NCBI RefSeq assembly: GCF_009806985.1
Contig: NZ_WUAX01000004.1
Span: forward strand, 1 to 64,000
Length of the DNA stretch: 64,000 nucleotides
Reading direction: 5' to 3'
DNA from: Halorubrum sp. JWXQ-INN 858
GTDB lineage: Archaea > Halobacteriota > Halobacteria > Halobacteriales > Haloferacaceae
Each line of letters begins with the position of its first letter. Positions within the stretch are counted from its first letter, which is position 1. The notes below the pieces were generated by a model. The model saw only the letters and a list, made by a program, of their open reading frames with translations. It was not told the DNA's origin and did not search any database. Shown here one piece after another: positions 33,463 to 43,190 of this stretch. The position numbers and the translations under genes are program-made.

Positions 33463-35677
33463 CTCGCGCGAGGAGCGGGCGGCACGCATCCGCCACCTGC
33501 TCGACACGGAGGGCTCCGCGGTCGGCGAGAACACCCGCGGGTTCAACCGGGGACGATACGACGCCGTCGCCGACCTCGAGGCGTACGAGTCGCTGAAGGA
33601 TCGTGCCCGAGCGATCAAGGCGGACGCGATCGCGGACCTCCCCGCGCTCGTCGAATCCGTCACGGAGGCCGTGGAGTCGAACGGCGGGACCGTGTACCTC
33701 GCCGACGACGCCGACGACGCGAACCGGTACATCCGCGAGGTCGTCGCCGACCGTGACGCCGACCGGCTCGTCAAATCGAAGTCGATGACCAGCGAGGAGC
33801 TCGAGGTGAACGACGCGCTCGCGGCCGACGGCGTCGACGTCGTCGAAACGGACCTCGGCGAGTGGGTGTTACAGGTCGCCGACGAGGCGCCCTCCCACAT
33901 CGTCGCGCCCGCGATCCACAAGTCCCGCGCCGACATCGCCCGCCTGTTCAACGAGCGCTTCGACCCCGACGAGCCGCTCGAGACCGCCGCCGAGCTGACC
34001 GCCTTCGCCCGGGAGCGGCTCGGCGAGCTGATCGCGGACGCCGACGTCGGGATGACCGGCGCGAACTTCATCACCGCCGACTCCGGGACGATCGTACTCG
34101 TCACGAGCGAGGGGAACGCCCGCAAGTCCGCGGTCGTGCCGGACACGCACGTCGCCGTCGCCGGCGTCGAGAAGATCGTCCCGTCCGTGGAGGACGTTTC
34201 GCCGTTCATCGAGCTCATCGGCCGGTCCGGCACCGGACAGGACATCACCTCCTACGTGTCGCTGCTGACGCCGCCGGTCGACTCGCCGGTCGTCGACGCC
34301 GGCGAGCCCGACGTCGCGCTCGCCGACCGCGACGACGACCGCGAGTTCCATCTCGTGTTGATCGACAACGGGCGGTTCGACCTCCGCGAGGACGACGAGC
34401 TCCGCGAGACCCTGTACTGTATCCGGTGTTCGGCGTGTGCGAACTCCTGTGCGAACTTCCAGGCGGTCGGCGGCCACGCCTTCGGCGGCGAGACGTACAC
34501 CGGCGGGATCGCGACGGGCTGGGAGGCCGGCGTCCACGGCTACGACAGCGCCGCCGAGTTCAACGACCTCTGTACGGGCTGTTCCCGCTGTGTGAACCAG
34601 TGTCCCGTGGGGATCGACATCCCGTGGATAAACACGGTCGTCCGCGATCGGCTCAACCGCGCGGGCGACGACGGCCGGTTCGACGCCCTCTACGCGGAGC
34701 TCACCCCCGACGCGGAGCCGGGCGGGCTCGATCTGGGCAAGCGGCTGTTCGGGAACTACGGGACCCTCGCCCGCGTCGGGAGCGCGACCGCCCCCGTCTC
34801 GAACTGGGTCGCCTCGCTCCCGCCGACCCGCGCGCTGCTCGAACGGGTCGCCGGCGTCGACCGCCGCCGCGACCTCCCGACGTTCGAGCGGACGACGCTC
34901 CGCGACTGGTTCGCGGCGCGCGGGGGGTGTCGGGTGGACGAGGCGAGCGCGACCCGGTCGGCCGCCCTGTACGCCGACGTGTACACGAACCACGTCGACG
35001 TCGACCGTGGCCGGGCGGCGGTGCGAACCCTCGAAGCCCTCGACGTCCACGTCCGGCTGCCGTCGGTCCCCGAGAGCGGGCGTGCCCCGTTCTCGCAGGG
35101 AATGATCGCCACCGCGAAGGAAGCGGCCGAGGGCGTCCACGACGCGCTCCGTGCGGACCTCGAGGCCGGGCGCGACGTCGTCGTGATCGAGCCGTCCGAT
35201 CTGGCGATGTTCCGCACGGAGTACGGGAAGCTGCTGCCGGCGGCGGACGCCGACGCGCTCGCCGCGGGGAGTTACGAGCTGTTCGAGTACGTCTACGGGC
35301 TCGCGGAGAACGGGGCCGACCTCGAGGTACTGACCGGCGGTCCCGAGCCGGTCGCCTATCACGCCCACTGTCAACAGCGGACCCTCGGGCTGGAGGCGTA
35401 CACGACGGCGGTCCTCGACCGGCTCGGCTACGACGTCGTCGAGAGCGACGTCGAGTGCTGTGGGATGGCCGGGAGCTTCGGCTACAAGCGCGAGTACTAC
35501 GAGTTGAGCATGGACGTCGGGAAACACCTCGGCGACCGGTTCGCGGCGGCCGACGCGCGCGACAGGACGGTCGTCGCGAGCGGCACCTCCTGTGGCGAGC
35601 AGCTCGACGACCTGCTCGACCGCGGGTCGCGACACCCCGTCGAACTCGTCGCCCCCGACCGCCGGAGCGAGAGGTAG
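33455..35677 (+). CDS. Fused LutB-LutA-like iron-sulfur oxidoreductase
   Basis: 740 residues. Residues 1-300 form a LUD domain (GMTGANFITADSGTIVL, GRSGTGQDITSY). Two 4Fe-4S motifs follow, CIRCSACANSC near 321 and CTGCSRCVNQCPVG near 372. The C-terminal third is a cysteine-rich LutA/GlpC-like domain with HCQQRT near 637 and ECCGMAGSFG near 667. It thus joins in one chain what Bacillus makes as LutB and LutA. With LutC it should oxidise L-lactate, or a related 2-hydroxyacid, to a ketoacid and pass electrons to the quinone pool. Related FAD-linked D-lactate enzymes differ in lacking LUD. Confidence 0.9.
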   Translation: MSSSREERAARIRHLLDTEGSAVGENTRGFNRGRYDAVADLEAYESLKDRARAIKADAIADLPALVESVTEAVESNGGTVYLADDADDANRYIREVVADRDADRLVKSKSMTSEELEVNDALAADGVDVVETDLGEWVLQVADEAPSHIVAPAIHKSRADIARLFNERFDPDEPLETAAELTAFARERLGELIADADVGMTGANFITADSGTIVLVTSEGNARKSAVVPDTHVAVAGVEKIVPSVEDVSPFIELIGRSGTGQDITSYVSLLTPPVDSPVVDAGEPDVALADRDDDREFHLVLIDNGRFDLREDDELRETLYCIRCSACANSCANFQAVGGHAFGGETYTGGIATGWEAGVHGYDSAAEFNDLCTGCSRCVNQCPVGIDIPWINTVVRDRLNRAGDDGRFDALYAELTPDAEPGGLDLGKRLFGNYGTLARVGSATAPVSNWVASLPPTRALLERVAGVDRRRDLPTFERTTLRDWFAARGGCRVDEASATRSAALYADVYTNHVDVDRGRAAVRTLEALDVHVRLPSVPESGRAPFSQGMIATAKEAAEGVHDALRADLEAGRDVVVIEPSDLAMFRTEYGKLLPAADADALAAGSYELFEYVYGLAENGADLEVLTGGPEPVAYHAHCQQRTLGLEAYTTAVLDRLGYDVVESDVECCGMAGSFGYKREYYELSMDVGKHLGDRFAAADARDRTVVASGTSCGEQLDDLLDRGSRHPVELVAPDRRSER

Positions 35678-35711
35678 GGTCCGCCGATCCGGGCGGCGGC
35701 CGAATCGACGG

Positions 35712-36269
35712 TCAGCCGGGGACGCGGACCACGACGCGACGCTCCACCGTCCCGTCCGGCGTCGTCGTTCGGACGTCGAACGCGGCGGCGAGCACGACCG
35801 GCTCGCCCGCCCGGTCCTGCACGACCACGCCCCCGTGAACGGTCGGCTCCGCGAAGTCGCCGGCGACGCCGGAGCGCCAGCGACCGTCCGTGACCCACTC
35901 CTCTGCGACCCCCGGAGCGTACGCGATCCGGGCGGCGGTGCCCTGCTCTATCCGTGCGGTCTCCAGACGGCCGAGGTCCGCGTCGACGTGGCTACGGAAC
36001 GCGGCGGCCGCGGCCCCGTTTCCGCCGGGATCCGTCCCGTCGACGGCCGATCCGCCCTCGGAGACGGCTCGTTCGAGCGCGCGGTCGAGGTCCTCCCCGA
36101 CCGCGGGGCCGGTGGGCTCGGCGGCGACGTCGCCGGCGTAGCCGAGCTGGAGGTACGCCAGGACGAGGGGGAACAGCGCCATGGCGATCGCCGCCGCCGC
36201 GACGAGGACGAGCTGTCCGCGGTCGCGACCGCCGACGAACGCGAGCCGGCGATCGGTCACGCGTACCAC
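35712..36269 (-). CDS. Pilus-locus minor pilin-like protein (DUF7261-like)
   Basis: 185 residues. Short basic N-terminus, then the segment DRGQLVLVAAAAIAMALFPLVLAY (residues 17-40), like the class III/archaeal pilin hydrophobic helix preceded by a cut site. The rest is a soluble acidic domain ending in beta strands. It is the last of five pilin-like proteins after the PilB/PilC-like genes and overlaps the preceding gene by 13 bases. I associate this set with the haloarchaeal DUF7261/7262/7263 families. A structural or assembly role in a pilus is inferred. Confidence 0.78.
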   Translation of the reverse strand: MVRVTDRRLAFVGGRDRGQLVLVAAAAIAMALFPLVLAYLQLGYAGDVAAEPTGPAVGEDLDRALERAVSEGGSAVDGTDPGGNGAAAAAFRSHVDADLGRLETARIEQGTAARIAYAPGVAEEWVTDGRWRSGVAGDFAEPTVHGGVVVQDRAGEPVVLAAAFDVRTTTPDGTVERRVVVRVPG

Positions 36270-36697
36270 ACCTCCACGGCGACCTCCCCGACGGGCGTCA
36301 CGGCCGTTGCCCGCCCGACGGTGACGCCGCGCGGCGGGTCGACACCGACCGTCCCCGCGGGCGTCGTCACCCGGTACAGGAGGTTGTCCGGGAGGAGACC
36401 GTCGACGCGTCGGTCCAGGGCGGCGAGGTCGTCGTCGAACGCCGCCCGATCCCCCGTGTGGACGGCGGGGCCGTCGCCGCCGTCGGGCGGCTCGTTCGCG
36501 AGTATCGTCGACGCGTCCGTGGCGTACGTGTCGAGCTGTGCTTCCGTCGTTCCGGGATCCGGCAGGGCCAGGCCGAAGCTCGCCGCGACGGTCAAGACGA
36601 AGACGACGCCGACCGCGGCCTCGACGAGCGACAGTGAGAGCTGTCCACGGTCGTCCGGCGCCCGCGACCCGCGTCCGGGACGAAGCCGCTCAGTCAT
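36257..36697 (-). CDS. Pilus-locus minor pilin-like protein (DUF7262-like)
   Basis: 146 residues. Basic N-terminus, then DRGQLSLSLVEAAVGVVFVLTVAASFGLALPDP (about 16-48). The Glu five residues into the hydrophobic helix (SLVEA) is the position conserved in type IV pilins. A small extracellular domain follows. The gene overlaps both neighbours by several bases, suggesting coupled translation and matched stoichiometry. Confidence 0.78.
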   Translation of the reverse strand: MTERLRPGRGSRAPDDRGQLSLSLVEAAVGVVFVLTVAASFGLALPDPGTTEAQLDTYATDASTILANEPPDGGDGPAVHTGDRAAFDDDLAALDRRVDGLLPDNLLYRVTTPAGTVGVDPPRGVTVGRATAVTPVGEVAVEVWYA

Positions 36698-37370
36698 CGA
36701 CGGTCACCGCCAGAACGCCGCGTTCGACCGCTTCCGCGTCCGCCTCGACGGTCACCCGGCCGCCGTCGCCGGCGGCGGTCACCGTGGACGGTCCGTAGCG
36801 GTCGGTGGCGACGCGGATCGGCTCGCCGCCTGAAGCCGGCTCGTGGGCGACGATTCGTCCGTCGACGCGGACGGCGTCGACCGCGCCGTCGACGTGGAGG
36901 ACGATCGATCGAGTTCGGGACGGAACCGTGACCGAATCGTCGTCCCGGGTGCTCGTCGCGGCCCGCCAGGGCTCGGTCGACGCGAGGAGCACGAGCCGGC
37001 GAACCGTCGTTCCGCCGCCCGGGTCGCCCCGTTCGAGAACGACGACGCCGCCGACTCGGACCCTGACGTCGGCGTCCGCCACGGCGGGAACGAGAGATGC
37101 GAGGGAAGCGACCGACAGGTCGGCCGTGGCGTCGGCGTCGAGGACGTTCTGGCGGCGCGTGTGGGTCGCGTCCGCAGCGACGAGCCGGTCGGCCGCCGAC
37201 ACCGCGGTCGCGCGCTCGCCGGCGTCGCGCTCCGCCCCGAGGTACGCCCCCTCGGCCATGGCGATCGTCATCCCCGTCACCGCCGTGAGCACGACGAGCG
37301 CGACCGCGACGACCGGTAGGTTCGCCTGTGCCCTATCGATCGAGCACGAGGGCGGGTCGCGTGCGGTCAT
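36690..37370 (-). CDS. Pilus-locus pilin-like protein (DUF7263-like)
   Basis: 226 residues. The pilin-like segment is RAQANLPVVAVALVVLTAVTGMTIAMAEG (about 13-41), followed by a helix rich in Ala/Asp and then a beta-rich domain (VRVRVGGVVVLER and on). It overlaps the upstream gene by four bases (ATGA) and the downstream one by eight. Five such proteins in a row suggest a multi-subunit pilus tip or priming complex. Confidence 0.78.
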   Translation of the reverse strand: MTARDPPSCSIDRAQANLPVVAVALVVLTAVTGMTIAMAEGAYLGAERDAGERATAVSAADRLVAADATHTRRQNVLDADATADLSVASLASLVPAVADADVRVRVGGVVVLERGDPGGGTTVRRLVLLASTEPWRAATSTRDDDSVTVPSRTRSIVLHVDGAVDAVRVDGRIVAHEPASGGEPIRVATDRYGPSTVTAAGDGGRVTVEADAEAVERGVLAVTVDD

Positions 37371-37873
37371 CGCCCGTCCACCAACCTGATGACGACCCCG
37401 TCCGCCCCCGACGCGGGTTCGATCACGACCGTCCCGTCGCCGCCCGTCACCGCCCCGTCGACGGCGACGACGTGAGGCGGGAGCGCGAGCGAACGCGACC
37501 CCTCGACCGAGGAGTGCGGGTGCCGGAGTTCGAGACGAGGCGGCTCGGACGCGGGGTCGACCGCCGCGATCCGATAGCCGTCGGACCGGATCGTCGTCGG
37601 GAGGTCGATCCGCCGCTCCGCGCGGACTCCGGTCGCGTTCGCGGGGACGGCGACCTCCACCTCGTTCGCCGCCTCGACGAGGGTCCGATCGCCGACCTCC
37701 GCCGCCGTGGCCGACCGGTAGTCGGGGACCACCCCCGCGTACAGCCCGGTCGTCAACACGCCGATGAACAGCACCACGACCGCCGCCTCGAGCGACTTGG
37801 CGACCATGGGCGTGCTCGCTCGGTTCGTCCGGGGGCGGGCTCGCGCCGCCGTTCGCCGAGGCCGTTCACCCAT
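37367..37873 (-). CDS. Pilus-locus pilin-like protein
   Basis: 168 residues if started at 37873, which overlaps the upstream stop codon by eight bases and suggests coupling. An internal ATG at 37807 would give 146 residues starting MVAKSLEAAVVVLFIGVL, a cleaner pilin-like N-terminus with Glu near the start of the hydrophobic helix. I keep the upstream start but regard the internal one as equally likely. The remainder is a beta-rich soluble domain with no recognised motif. Confidence 0.7.
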   Translation of the reverse strand: MGERPRRTAARARPRTNRASTPMVAKSLEAAVVVLFIGVLTTGLYAGVVPDYRSATAAEVGDRTLVEAANEVEVAVPANATGVRAERRIDLPTTIRSDGYRIAAVDPASEPPRLELRHPHSSVEGSRSLALPPHVVAVDGAVTGGDGTVVIEPASGADGVVIRLVDGR

Positions 37874-38657
37874 CGCGTCCCTCCACGGCGACGCGGTGGG
37901 CGACGACGTGTCCCCGACGGTCTCCCTCGAACGTGGCGACGACGCTCGCGTGCTCGTCCCCGTCGAACCGACCGGTGTAGACGGTCGCGCCCGTCTCCTC
38001 GAGGGATCGGACCCACGGGTCCGGCGTCGGCGTCTCGACGGCCACGCTCCACTCCCCGCGTTCGTCCTCGATCAGCCGGTCGTGATCGACCTCGGTTACG
38101 AGGGTCCCGGAGACCGCGCCCGAGCCGTCCATCGAGACCCCCTCGGCGCGGAGGTCGACGACGCCGATCACGACCACGTCGTCGGACGCCGAAACGGGCG
38201 GATGACTCGCCATCGACCGGCTCCCCGCGTGGTCCCGGACGACGCCGCCGCCGACCGCTGTGACGCCGTAGTCGCCCCGCTCGTAGACGACGGCGTCGCT
38301 CTCGCGGCTCGCGACGAGTTCGCCGTCGCGGAAGACGCGCACCGTCCGCCGTTCCGTACGGATCGCACCCTCCGCGAACGTCACCCGCGCCGTTCCGCTG
38401 CCGGTCGACTCGATCGGGTCTATCGCGTCGTCGAGGTCCGTCGCGACGCGCTCGACGTCTCCCGCCGCCGCGTGGCTGTCGACGACCGTCCCGACGGTCG
38501 CCGTGAGCGCGCCGAGACTCACCATCGTCAGCCCGATCAACAGGGCGACGCCGATGACGTTCGACTGGGCACGGCCGTCGACGGCTATCGAGACGGACCG
38601 ACCGTCGGTCCGGGCGATCTCGCCAGTCCCGACGGAGACCGCCGCGATCGCGTTCAT
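37866..38657 (-). CDS. Pilus-locus pilin-like protein, largest of five
   Basis: 263 residues. After a 28-residue leader comes RAQSNVIGVALLIGLTMVSLGALTATVG (about 29-57), close to the RAVSPVIGVILMVAITV motif of archaeal type IV pilins that PibD-type peptidase cuts before the hydrophobic helix. A long extracellular domain follows, with many beta strands. It overlaps the membrane-protein gene upstream by four bases. It could be the major subunit or a length-setting minor pilin. Confidence 0.82.
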   Translation of the reverse strand: MNAIAAVSVGTGEIARTDGRSVSIAVDGRAQSNVIGVALLIGLTMVSLGALTATVGTVVDSHAAAGDVERVATDLDDAIDPIESTGSGTARVTFAEGAIRTERRTVRVFRDGELVASRESDAVVYERGDYGVTAVGGGVVRDHAGSRSMASHPPVSASDDVVVIGVVDLRAEGVSMDGSGAVSGTLVTEVDHDRLIEDERGEWSVAVETPTPDPWVRSLEETGATVYTGRFDGDEHASVVATFEGDRRGHVVAHRVAVEGRDG

Positions 38658-40672
38658 ATCATCCCTCCGCCCGCGAAGACGAGGTAACAGGCCCCGACCA
38701 ACAGCCCGGAGTGTAACAGCGCCTCGTAGGGGCCACGGGAGGCCGCTCCCGCGAACCAGCCGGACGCGAGCATCGTCGCCTGGGTCACGACGTAGAACCG
38801 GAACCGCTCTCGATCCGGCTGGACGGCGTCGGGGTCGAGCGCGAAGCCGGACGTCCCGGACAGCTCGGAGAGCTGGGCGAACCCGTCGATCACCTGCGTG
38901 TTGACGGCGACGACGATCCCGACGACGAGCAGGGCCGTCGTCCAGCCGACCGCGACGTAAACGAGCATCGCGGAGCGGAGCGCCTGCTTCTCGTGGTACA
39001 GCCGGCCGATCTCCGCCTGTAGCGTCTCGAACACCGCTTCGGCGTCGCTGCCGGCGTTGAGCGCGCCCGACACCAGCCCGACGGTCTGTCCGGCCAGCGG
39101 CGTCCCGACGCGATCGACGAACCGGTCCAACGCCGCGGTCCGGAGGTCCGCCTCGGGAGCGACGTCGCTCGGGTCAGCGGACGCCTGTTCGGACCGTCCC
39201 GGGCGGCCGGCGGCGAGGTCGCTGTCCGCCCGCGGCCCCGCGGCGGTCGTCAGCGAGAGGTTGAACGCGAGGTCCGCGACGTCCGCGTTCAGCGCGCCGA
39301 GGTCGACGTCGCGGGCGACGACCGCGACCGCCTCGGGGAACGGACGGCCGAGGGAGACGTGTCCGGAGACCGCGTGGACGAAGTCCTTCATCTCGCGGTC
39401 CTTCGCGTCGTCGACCCGCGCCCGGCGGACGGAAACGACCCCGACGGGGACGGCGAACGCGACGTACGCGAACAGCCCGGCGTTGACCGGCGTCGCTCCC
39501 GCGAGGGCCGCGGCCGCGCCGACGCCGATCGCCGGTCCCGCGACCGCGAGCGCCGCGGCCGGCGGGGTGTGTGGGACCGCGGCGAGGACGCCGACCGGCG
39601 TGTCGGCCAGCTCGTAGCTCGTCCGTTGGTCGGCCGGCCGGAGGCTCTCGACGGTCGCCGCGCCGGCGAGCCCGACGACGAGGACGAACGCCGCGGAGCC
39701 GTAGACGACGATCGATCGGGCCGGGACGTGCCCGATCGGGGTCCAGACCGGTCGCGACAGCCCCGGCGCGAGCACGCTCATCACGGTCAACACGATGACC
39801 AACAGCGCCGGCAACACGAGCACGACGATGAAGAGCTCCGCGAGCAGTTCGAGGTACCCCTCCGCGCGCTTCCTGGCGCGGTCCTGTCTGTGTCTGAGCA
39901 TCCGGCTCTCCATCCGGAGGTAGTTCGCCAACGCGTCGCCGCCCTGGTTGGCGTGTTCGCGAAACTTCAACAGGAACGGCGCGAGCAGGTCCCGCGAGGG
40001 GGTGTCCCGGGCCACGCGGCGGAGCCCCTCGTCGAGGCTCCCCGTGAGGCGTGTCGTGTTACACACCTTCCGGAGCGACACGGCGGTCGCCCCGTACGCG
40101 TCGCTTCGTGCCGCCTTCGCGACCATGGCTCGGGCGTCGTCGCTGCCGGACGAGAGCGCGTTGAGGTACCGGACCGCCCCGGGGAGCGTGCGCTCGATGT
40201 CCGTTCGGCGCGCGGACGAGAGCCACCGCAGGTAGAGCCCGCTCGATCGGACCGTCGCCCGTTTGGCGGCGACGCCGGCGACGCCGGCGACGACCGCGGC
40301 GGCCCACGGTGCGGGGACGTCGCCGACCCCGATCGGGACGGCCGACGGCGGGGGCGCGGTCGCGTCGTGGACCGCGGCGAGCACGCCGGGCGCGACCGCC
40401 GAGGCCACGAGCAGCGTCGGGACCAGCGTGAGGAGACACGCCGCCCACGAGAGCCCGTACGTGCGGGACAAGAAGACGTCGAAGCTCGTCCGGAGGTTCG
40501 TTCCGCGGTACCGTTTCCGGTCGACCGCGTGGCGGCGTTCGTCGGCGTGGCGGGCGAACAGCGCGTACAGCCCGCGGTCGATCACCGACAGCCGGGACCC
40601 GCTGCCCGACCCGACCGCGCCGGAGGAACGACCGGCCTCGACGGTCGCGGTCGTGCCTCCGTCGTCGGTCAT
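38654..40672 (-). CDS. pilC: PilC/TadC-like type II secretion system F-family membrane protein
   Basis: 672 residues, two T2SSF-type domains. Each has a helical cytoplasmic part followed by membrane segments: LARDT-like ARDTPSRDLLAPFLLKFREHANQGGDALANYLR in the first half, then two adjacent hydrophobic pairs. The second half repeats the plan, with SLGRPFPEAVAVVARDVDLG. It is the membrane platform for pilus assembly. It overlaps the ATPase gene by four bases and the pilin-like gene by four, the normal order in haloarchaeal pil operons. Confidence 0.88.
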   Translation of the reverse strand: MTDDGGTTATVEAGRSSGAVGSGSGSRLSVIDRGLYALFARHADERRHAVDRKRYRGTNLRTSFDVFLSRTYGLSWAACLLTLVPTLLVASAVAPGVLAAVHDATAPPPSAVPIGVGDVPAPWAAAVVAGVAGVAAKRATVRSSGLYLRWLSSARRTDIERTLPGAVRYLNALSSGSDDARAMVAKAARSDAYGATAVSLRKVCNTTRLTGSLDEGLRRVARDTPSRDLLAPFLLKFREHANQGGDALANYLRMESRMLRHRQDRARKRAEGYLELLAELFIVVLVLPALLVIVLTVMSVLAPGLSRPVWTPIGHVPARSIVVYGSAAFVLVVGLAGAATVESLRPADQRTSYELADTPVGVLAAVPHTPPAAALAVAGPAIGVGAAAALAGATPVNAGLFAYVAFAVPVGVVSVRRARVDDAKDREMKDFVHAVSGHVSLGRPFPEAVAVVARDVDLGALNADVADLAFNLSLTTAAGPRADSDLAAGRPGRSEQASADPSDVAPEADLRTAALDRFVDRVGTPLAGQTVGLVSGALNAGSDAEAVFETLQAEIGRLYHEKQALRSAMLVYVAVGWTTALLVVGIVVAVNTQVIDGFAQLSELSGTSGFALDPDAVQPDRERFRFYVVTQATMLASGWFAGAASRGPYEALLHSGLLVGACYLVFAGGGMI

Positions 40673-43005
40673 TGACGGCCCCCACGGTCCATCGTCCGCG
40701 CCGCGCGCTCGACGGTCGCCGCCTCGTCGGTCCGGAGGTCAGCGAGGAACTCGAAGAGGTCGTCGAAGTCGTCGACCGCGTCGCGGACGAGGTACTGGAC
40801 GTACCGGTGTTTCCTGGCGAACTCCGCCTCGACCGCGTCGACGTCGCGGTCGGTTCGGTCCGCGAGCCGGGAGAACGCGTGTAGTCGGCGGTCCGGGCCG
40901 GTCGACGCCGATCCCGTGGCGGCCGGTCCCGCCGACTCGTCGGACGGGTCGCCGGCGAGACGGAAGCGTCCCTCCGTGTCACGCCACGCGACCGTGTTGT
41001 AGTGGACGGTCGTCTCCCCCTTCTCGACGACGCCGGCACCCCCGTGTCTCGGGTTCCCCGTCGGGCTCCGTTTCGCCTCCGAGGAGAGCCCCTCGTACTC
41101 GCTCGCCGAGAGGAGTTCGACCACCTGTGCCACGTAGCGGTCGCCGCCGACGCGGTGCGGGAACACCACGAGGTCGAGCTCCCGCAGGAGGTACGCCGGG
41201 AGCCCCTGTTCGATAACGCGGTTGACCAACGTCTCGACGTTCTCCGCGTGCGTCGTGCCGACGACCCCGTGACCGGTGTTCAACGTCTGTGCGAACGTCT
41301 CGAAGCTCGCCGGCGTGTTGATCTCCGCGATCACCTCGACGTCCGGGTTGAGGTAGTTCGTCTCCGTCATCAGCTCCGCCATGGTCACCGCCTTGTACGC
41401 GTTCTCGTGATCGCGGGTGGTGAGCGACACGCCCGTTTCGTGGGGGAGCCGCACCTCCCGTGACCCCTCGTCGATCGATATCGGGCGGTCGTCGAAGGGG
41501 ATAAACGGCATGTGGGCGTTCATCAACGTCGTCTTCCCGACCCCCGTCGGCCCCGAGAAGAGGACGACGCCGTGGTGTTCATACAGCATCCACAACAGCG
41601 TGACGAGCTCGGTCGACAGCGCGTCCCGCTCGATCAGGTCGACGGGCGTCATGACGTCGGGGGCCTGCTTGCGGATGGAGACGTGCGGACCGTCCTCGGA
41701 GATGACGGGGAGCGCGACGGCACACCGGATCGTCTCCGCGACGCCGTCGAGGTCGAGGTTCACCTTGGCGGACGGCGTCGAGGCGTTGAGTTCGGTGCCG
41801 TCGCGCGCCGCCAGCTGAGTCACCACGTTGACGAACCCCGTCTCGTCGTCGAACGCGAGGTTCGTCGGGACCCGGTCGTCGGTTCCGGGGAGTCCGCCGG
41901 CGGGGCCGGCCTCGTCGGTCGTCCCCGCCGGTTCGCGGATCGACGCGCGTGGAACGACCTTCACCCGCTCGCCGACGCGATTGGCCTCGACGTCCTCCAG
42001 GTTCGGGTCGCGGACGGGGATCGAGAGGATCCCCTCGCCCACCAGATCACGCAGCACGTAGTAGACGAGGTCGTCGAGCCGGTCGTGGGCGTATCGGGAG
42101 TCGACGGGCGGCACCGCGAGGTCGTACTCCGCGAGCGCGGCCCGCGCACGGAAACGGGTGGCGTCGAGCCACGCCCGCGTGTTTCGGGCCGTGAGCCGAC
42201 GCGAGAGGAACCGGCGCGCCCGTTCGGCCACGAACGCCTCGCGGTCCTCGACGACGCCGTCGACCGTCGTCTCCCAGATCCGTTCTTTACACTCGCGGAT
42301 CAGCGCCTCGTCGTCGGGGAGCAGGTCCGGTTCGAGGACGGCGTACTTCGTCGTGAACTGATCGGAGCCGAGCAGCCGGTCGCGATAGACGACGACCCCG
42401 ACGTCGAAGCCGGCGAACGCGACGGTGTACTGGTGGAGCCGCTCGGCGGCGACGCGCTCGACGTAGGCGGCGTCCGGGTCGATCCCCGTCTCGAGGGGCG
42501 CGAACGACTCGGTGTGAACGATCAGCTCCTCGGCGTCGCCGACGTCGGCGACCTCGATCCGGTCGTCGAGCGCGACCGGAGTGAGGTCGTTCAACAGGCG
42601 GAGCTCGCTCAGGGCGTGATAGCTGAGGCGGCGGCGCGCGGCCGCGCTCGTGTCGAGCAGGCGATCGAGCGCGCGCTCGTACTTCGGCTCGAACCCGGCC
42701 TCCGCGCGCTCGACGACCCCGGCCCGCGTCAGCGGACGGCGGTGACGGACCGCCGAGAAGTGCGTTCTGACGGCGTCCAGCGAGCGCTCGTCGGCTCGCG
42801 ACAGCGGCGGCTCGCGGACGTCGTAGGCGAACCGTCCGTCGTCGTACTCGGTCACCGTGGCGACGACGCCGGGCGCGGGCGCGTACTGCGCCCGAACCGC
42901 CGGCGCGTACCACGCTTCCGGGTCGTCCGGCGGAACCGGTGCCGGAACCCGCCCGTCGCGATCGCTCGATCCGTCCCCGATCTGCAGCGTTGGTCCATTC
43001 GTCAC
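40669..43005 (-). CDS. pilB: PilB-like type II/IV secretion system ATPase
   Basis: 778 residues. The N-terminal half (to about 400) is the lineage-specific cap with a Glu/Asp-rich character. The ATPase core has Walker A LFSGPTGVGKTTLMN near 485-497, the Asp box (ISIDEGSREVRLP), Walker B-like VEVIAEINTPASFETFAQTLNTGHG and a His box (GTTHAENVETLVNRV). A C-terminal region of 120 residues follows. It powers pilin insertion. The AT-rich stretch at 43045-43100 upstream probably holds the promoter (tttaaac on the minus strand, about 45 bases before the start). Confidence 0.9.
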   Translation of the reverse strand: MTNGPTLQIGDGSSDRDGRVPAPVPPDDPEAWYAPAVRAQYAPAPGVVATVTEYDDGRFAYDVREPPLSRADERSLDAVRTHFSAVRHRRPLTRAGVVERAEAGFEPKYERALDRLLDTSAAARRRLSYHALSELRLLNDLTPVALDDRIEVADVGDAEELIVHTESFAPLETGIDPDAAYVERVAAERLHQYTVAFAGFDVGVVVYRDRLLGSDQFTTKYAVLEPDLLPDDEALIRECKERIWETTVDGVVEDREAFVAERARRFLSRRLTARNTRAWLDATRFRARAALAEYDLAVPPVDSRYAHDRLDDLVYYVLRDLVGEGILSIPVRDPNLEDVEANRVGERVKVVPRASIREPAGTTDEAGPAGGLPGTDDRVPTNLAFDDETGFVNVVTQLAARDGTELNASTPSAKVNLDLDGVAETIRCAVALPVISEDGPHVSIRKQAPDVMTPVDLIERDALSTELVTLLWMLYEHHGVVLFSGPTGVGKTTLMNAHMPFIPFDDRPISIDEGSREVRLPHETGVSLTTRDHENAYKAVTMAELMTETNYLNPDVEVIAEINTPASFETFAQTLNTGHGVVGTTHAENVETLVNRVIEQGLPAYLLRELDLVVFPHRVGGDRYVAQVVELLSASEYEGLSSEAKRSPTGNPRHGGAGVVEKGETTVHYNTVAWRDTEGRFRLAGDPSDESAGPAATGSASTGPDRRLHAFSRLADRTDRDVDAVEAEFARKHRYVQYLVRDAVDDFDDLFEFLADLRTDEAATVERAARTMDRGGRQ

Positions 43006-43190
43006 GTCGACTCACTCGTCGTCGATCCGGGGTGGCTCCCGATCGGGTTTAAACCTTTATTTCTATCAGTAATTAGTTTCAAAATTCGTAAACCAACGGG
43101 GAGCGCGAGGGATTCCCGAGACCCCTCCGGCGGTCTCAGTATTGAGAACTCCGGCGATGCGTTTAGGCGTCCGGCCGATGGAGCGACGGT

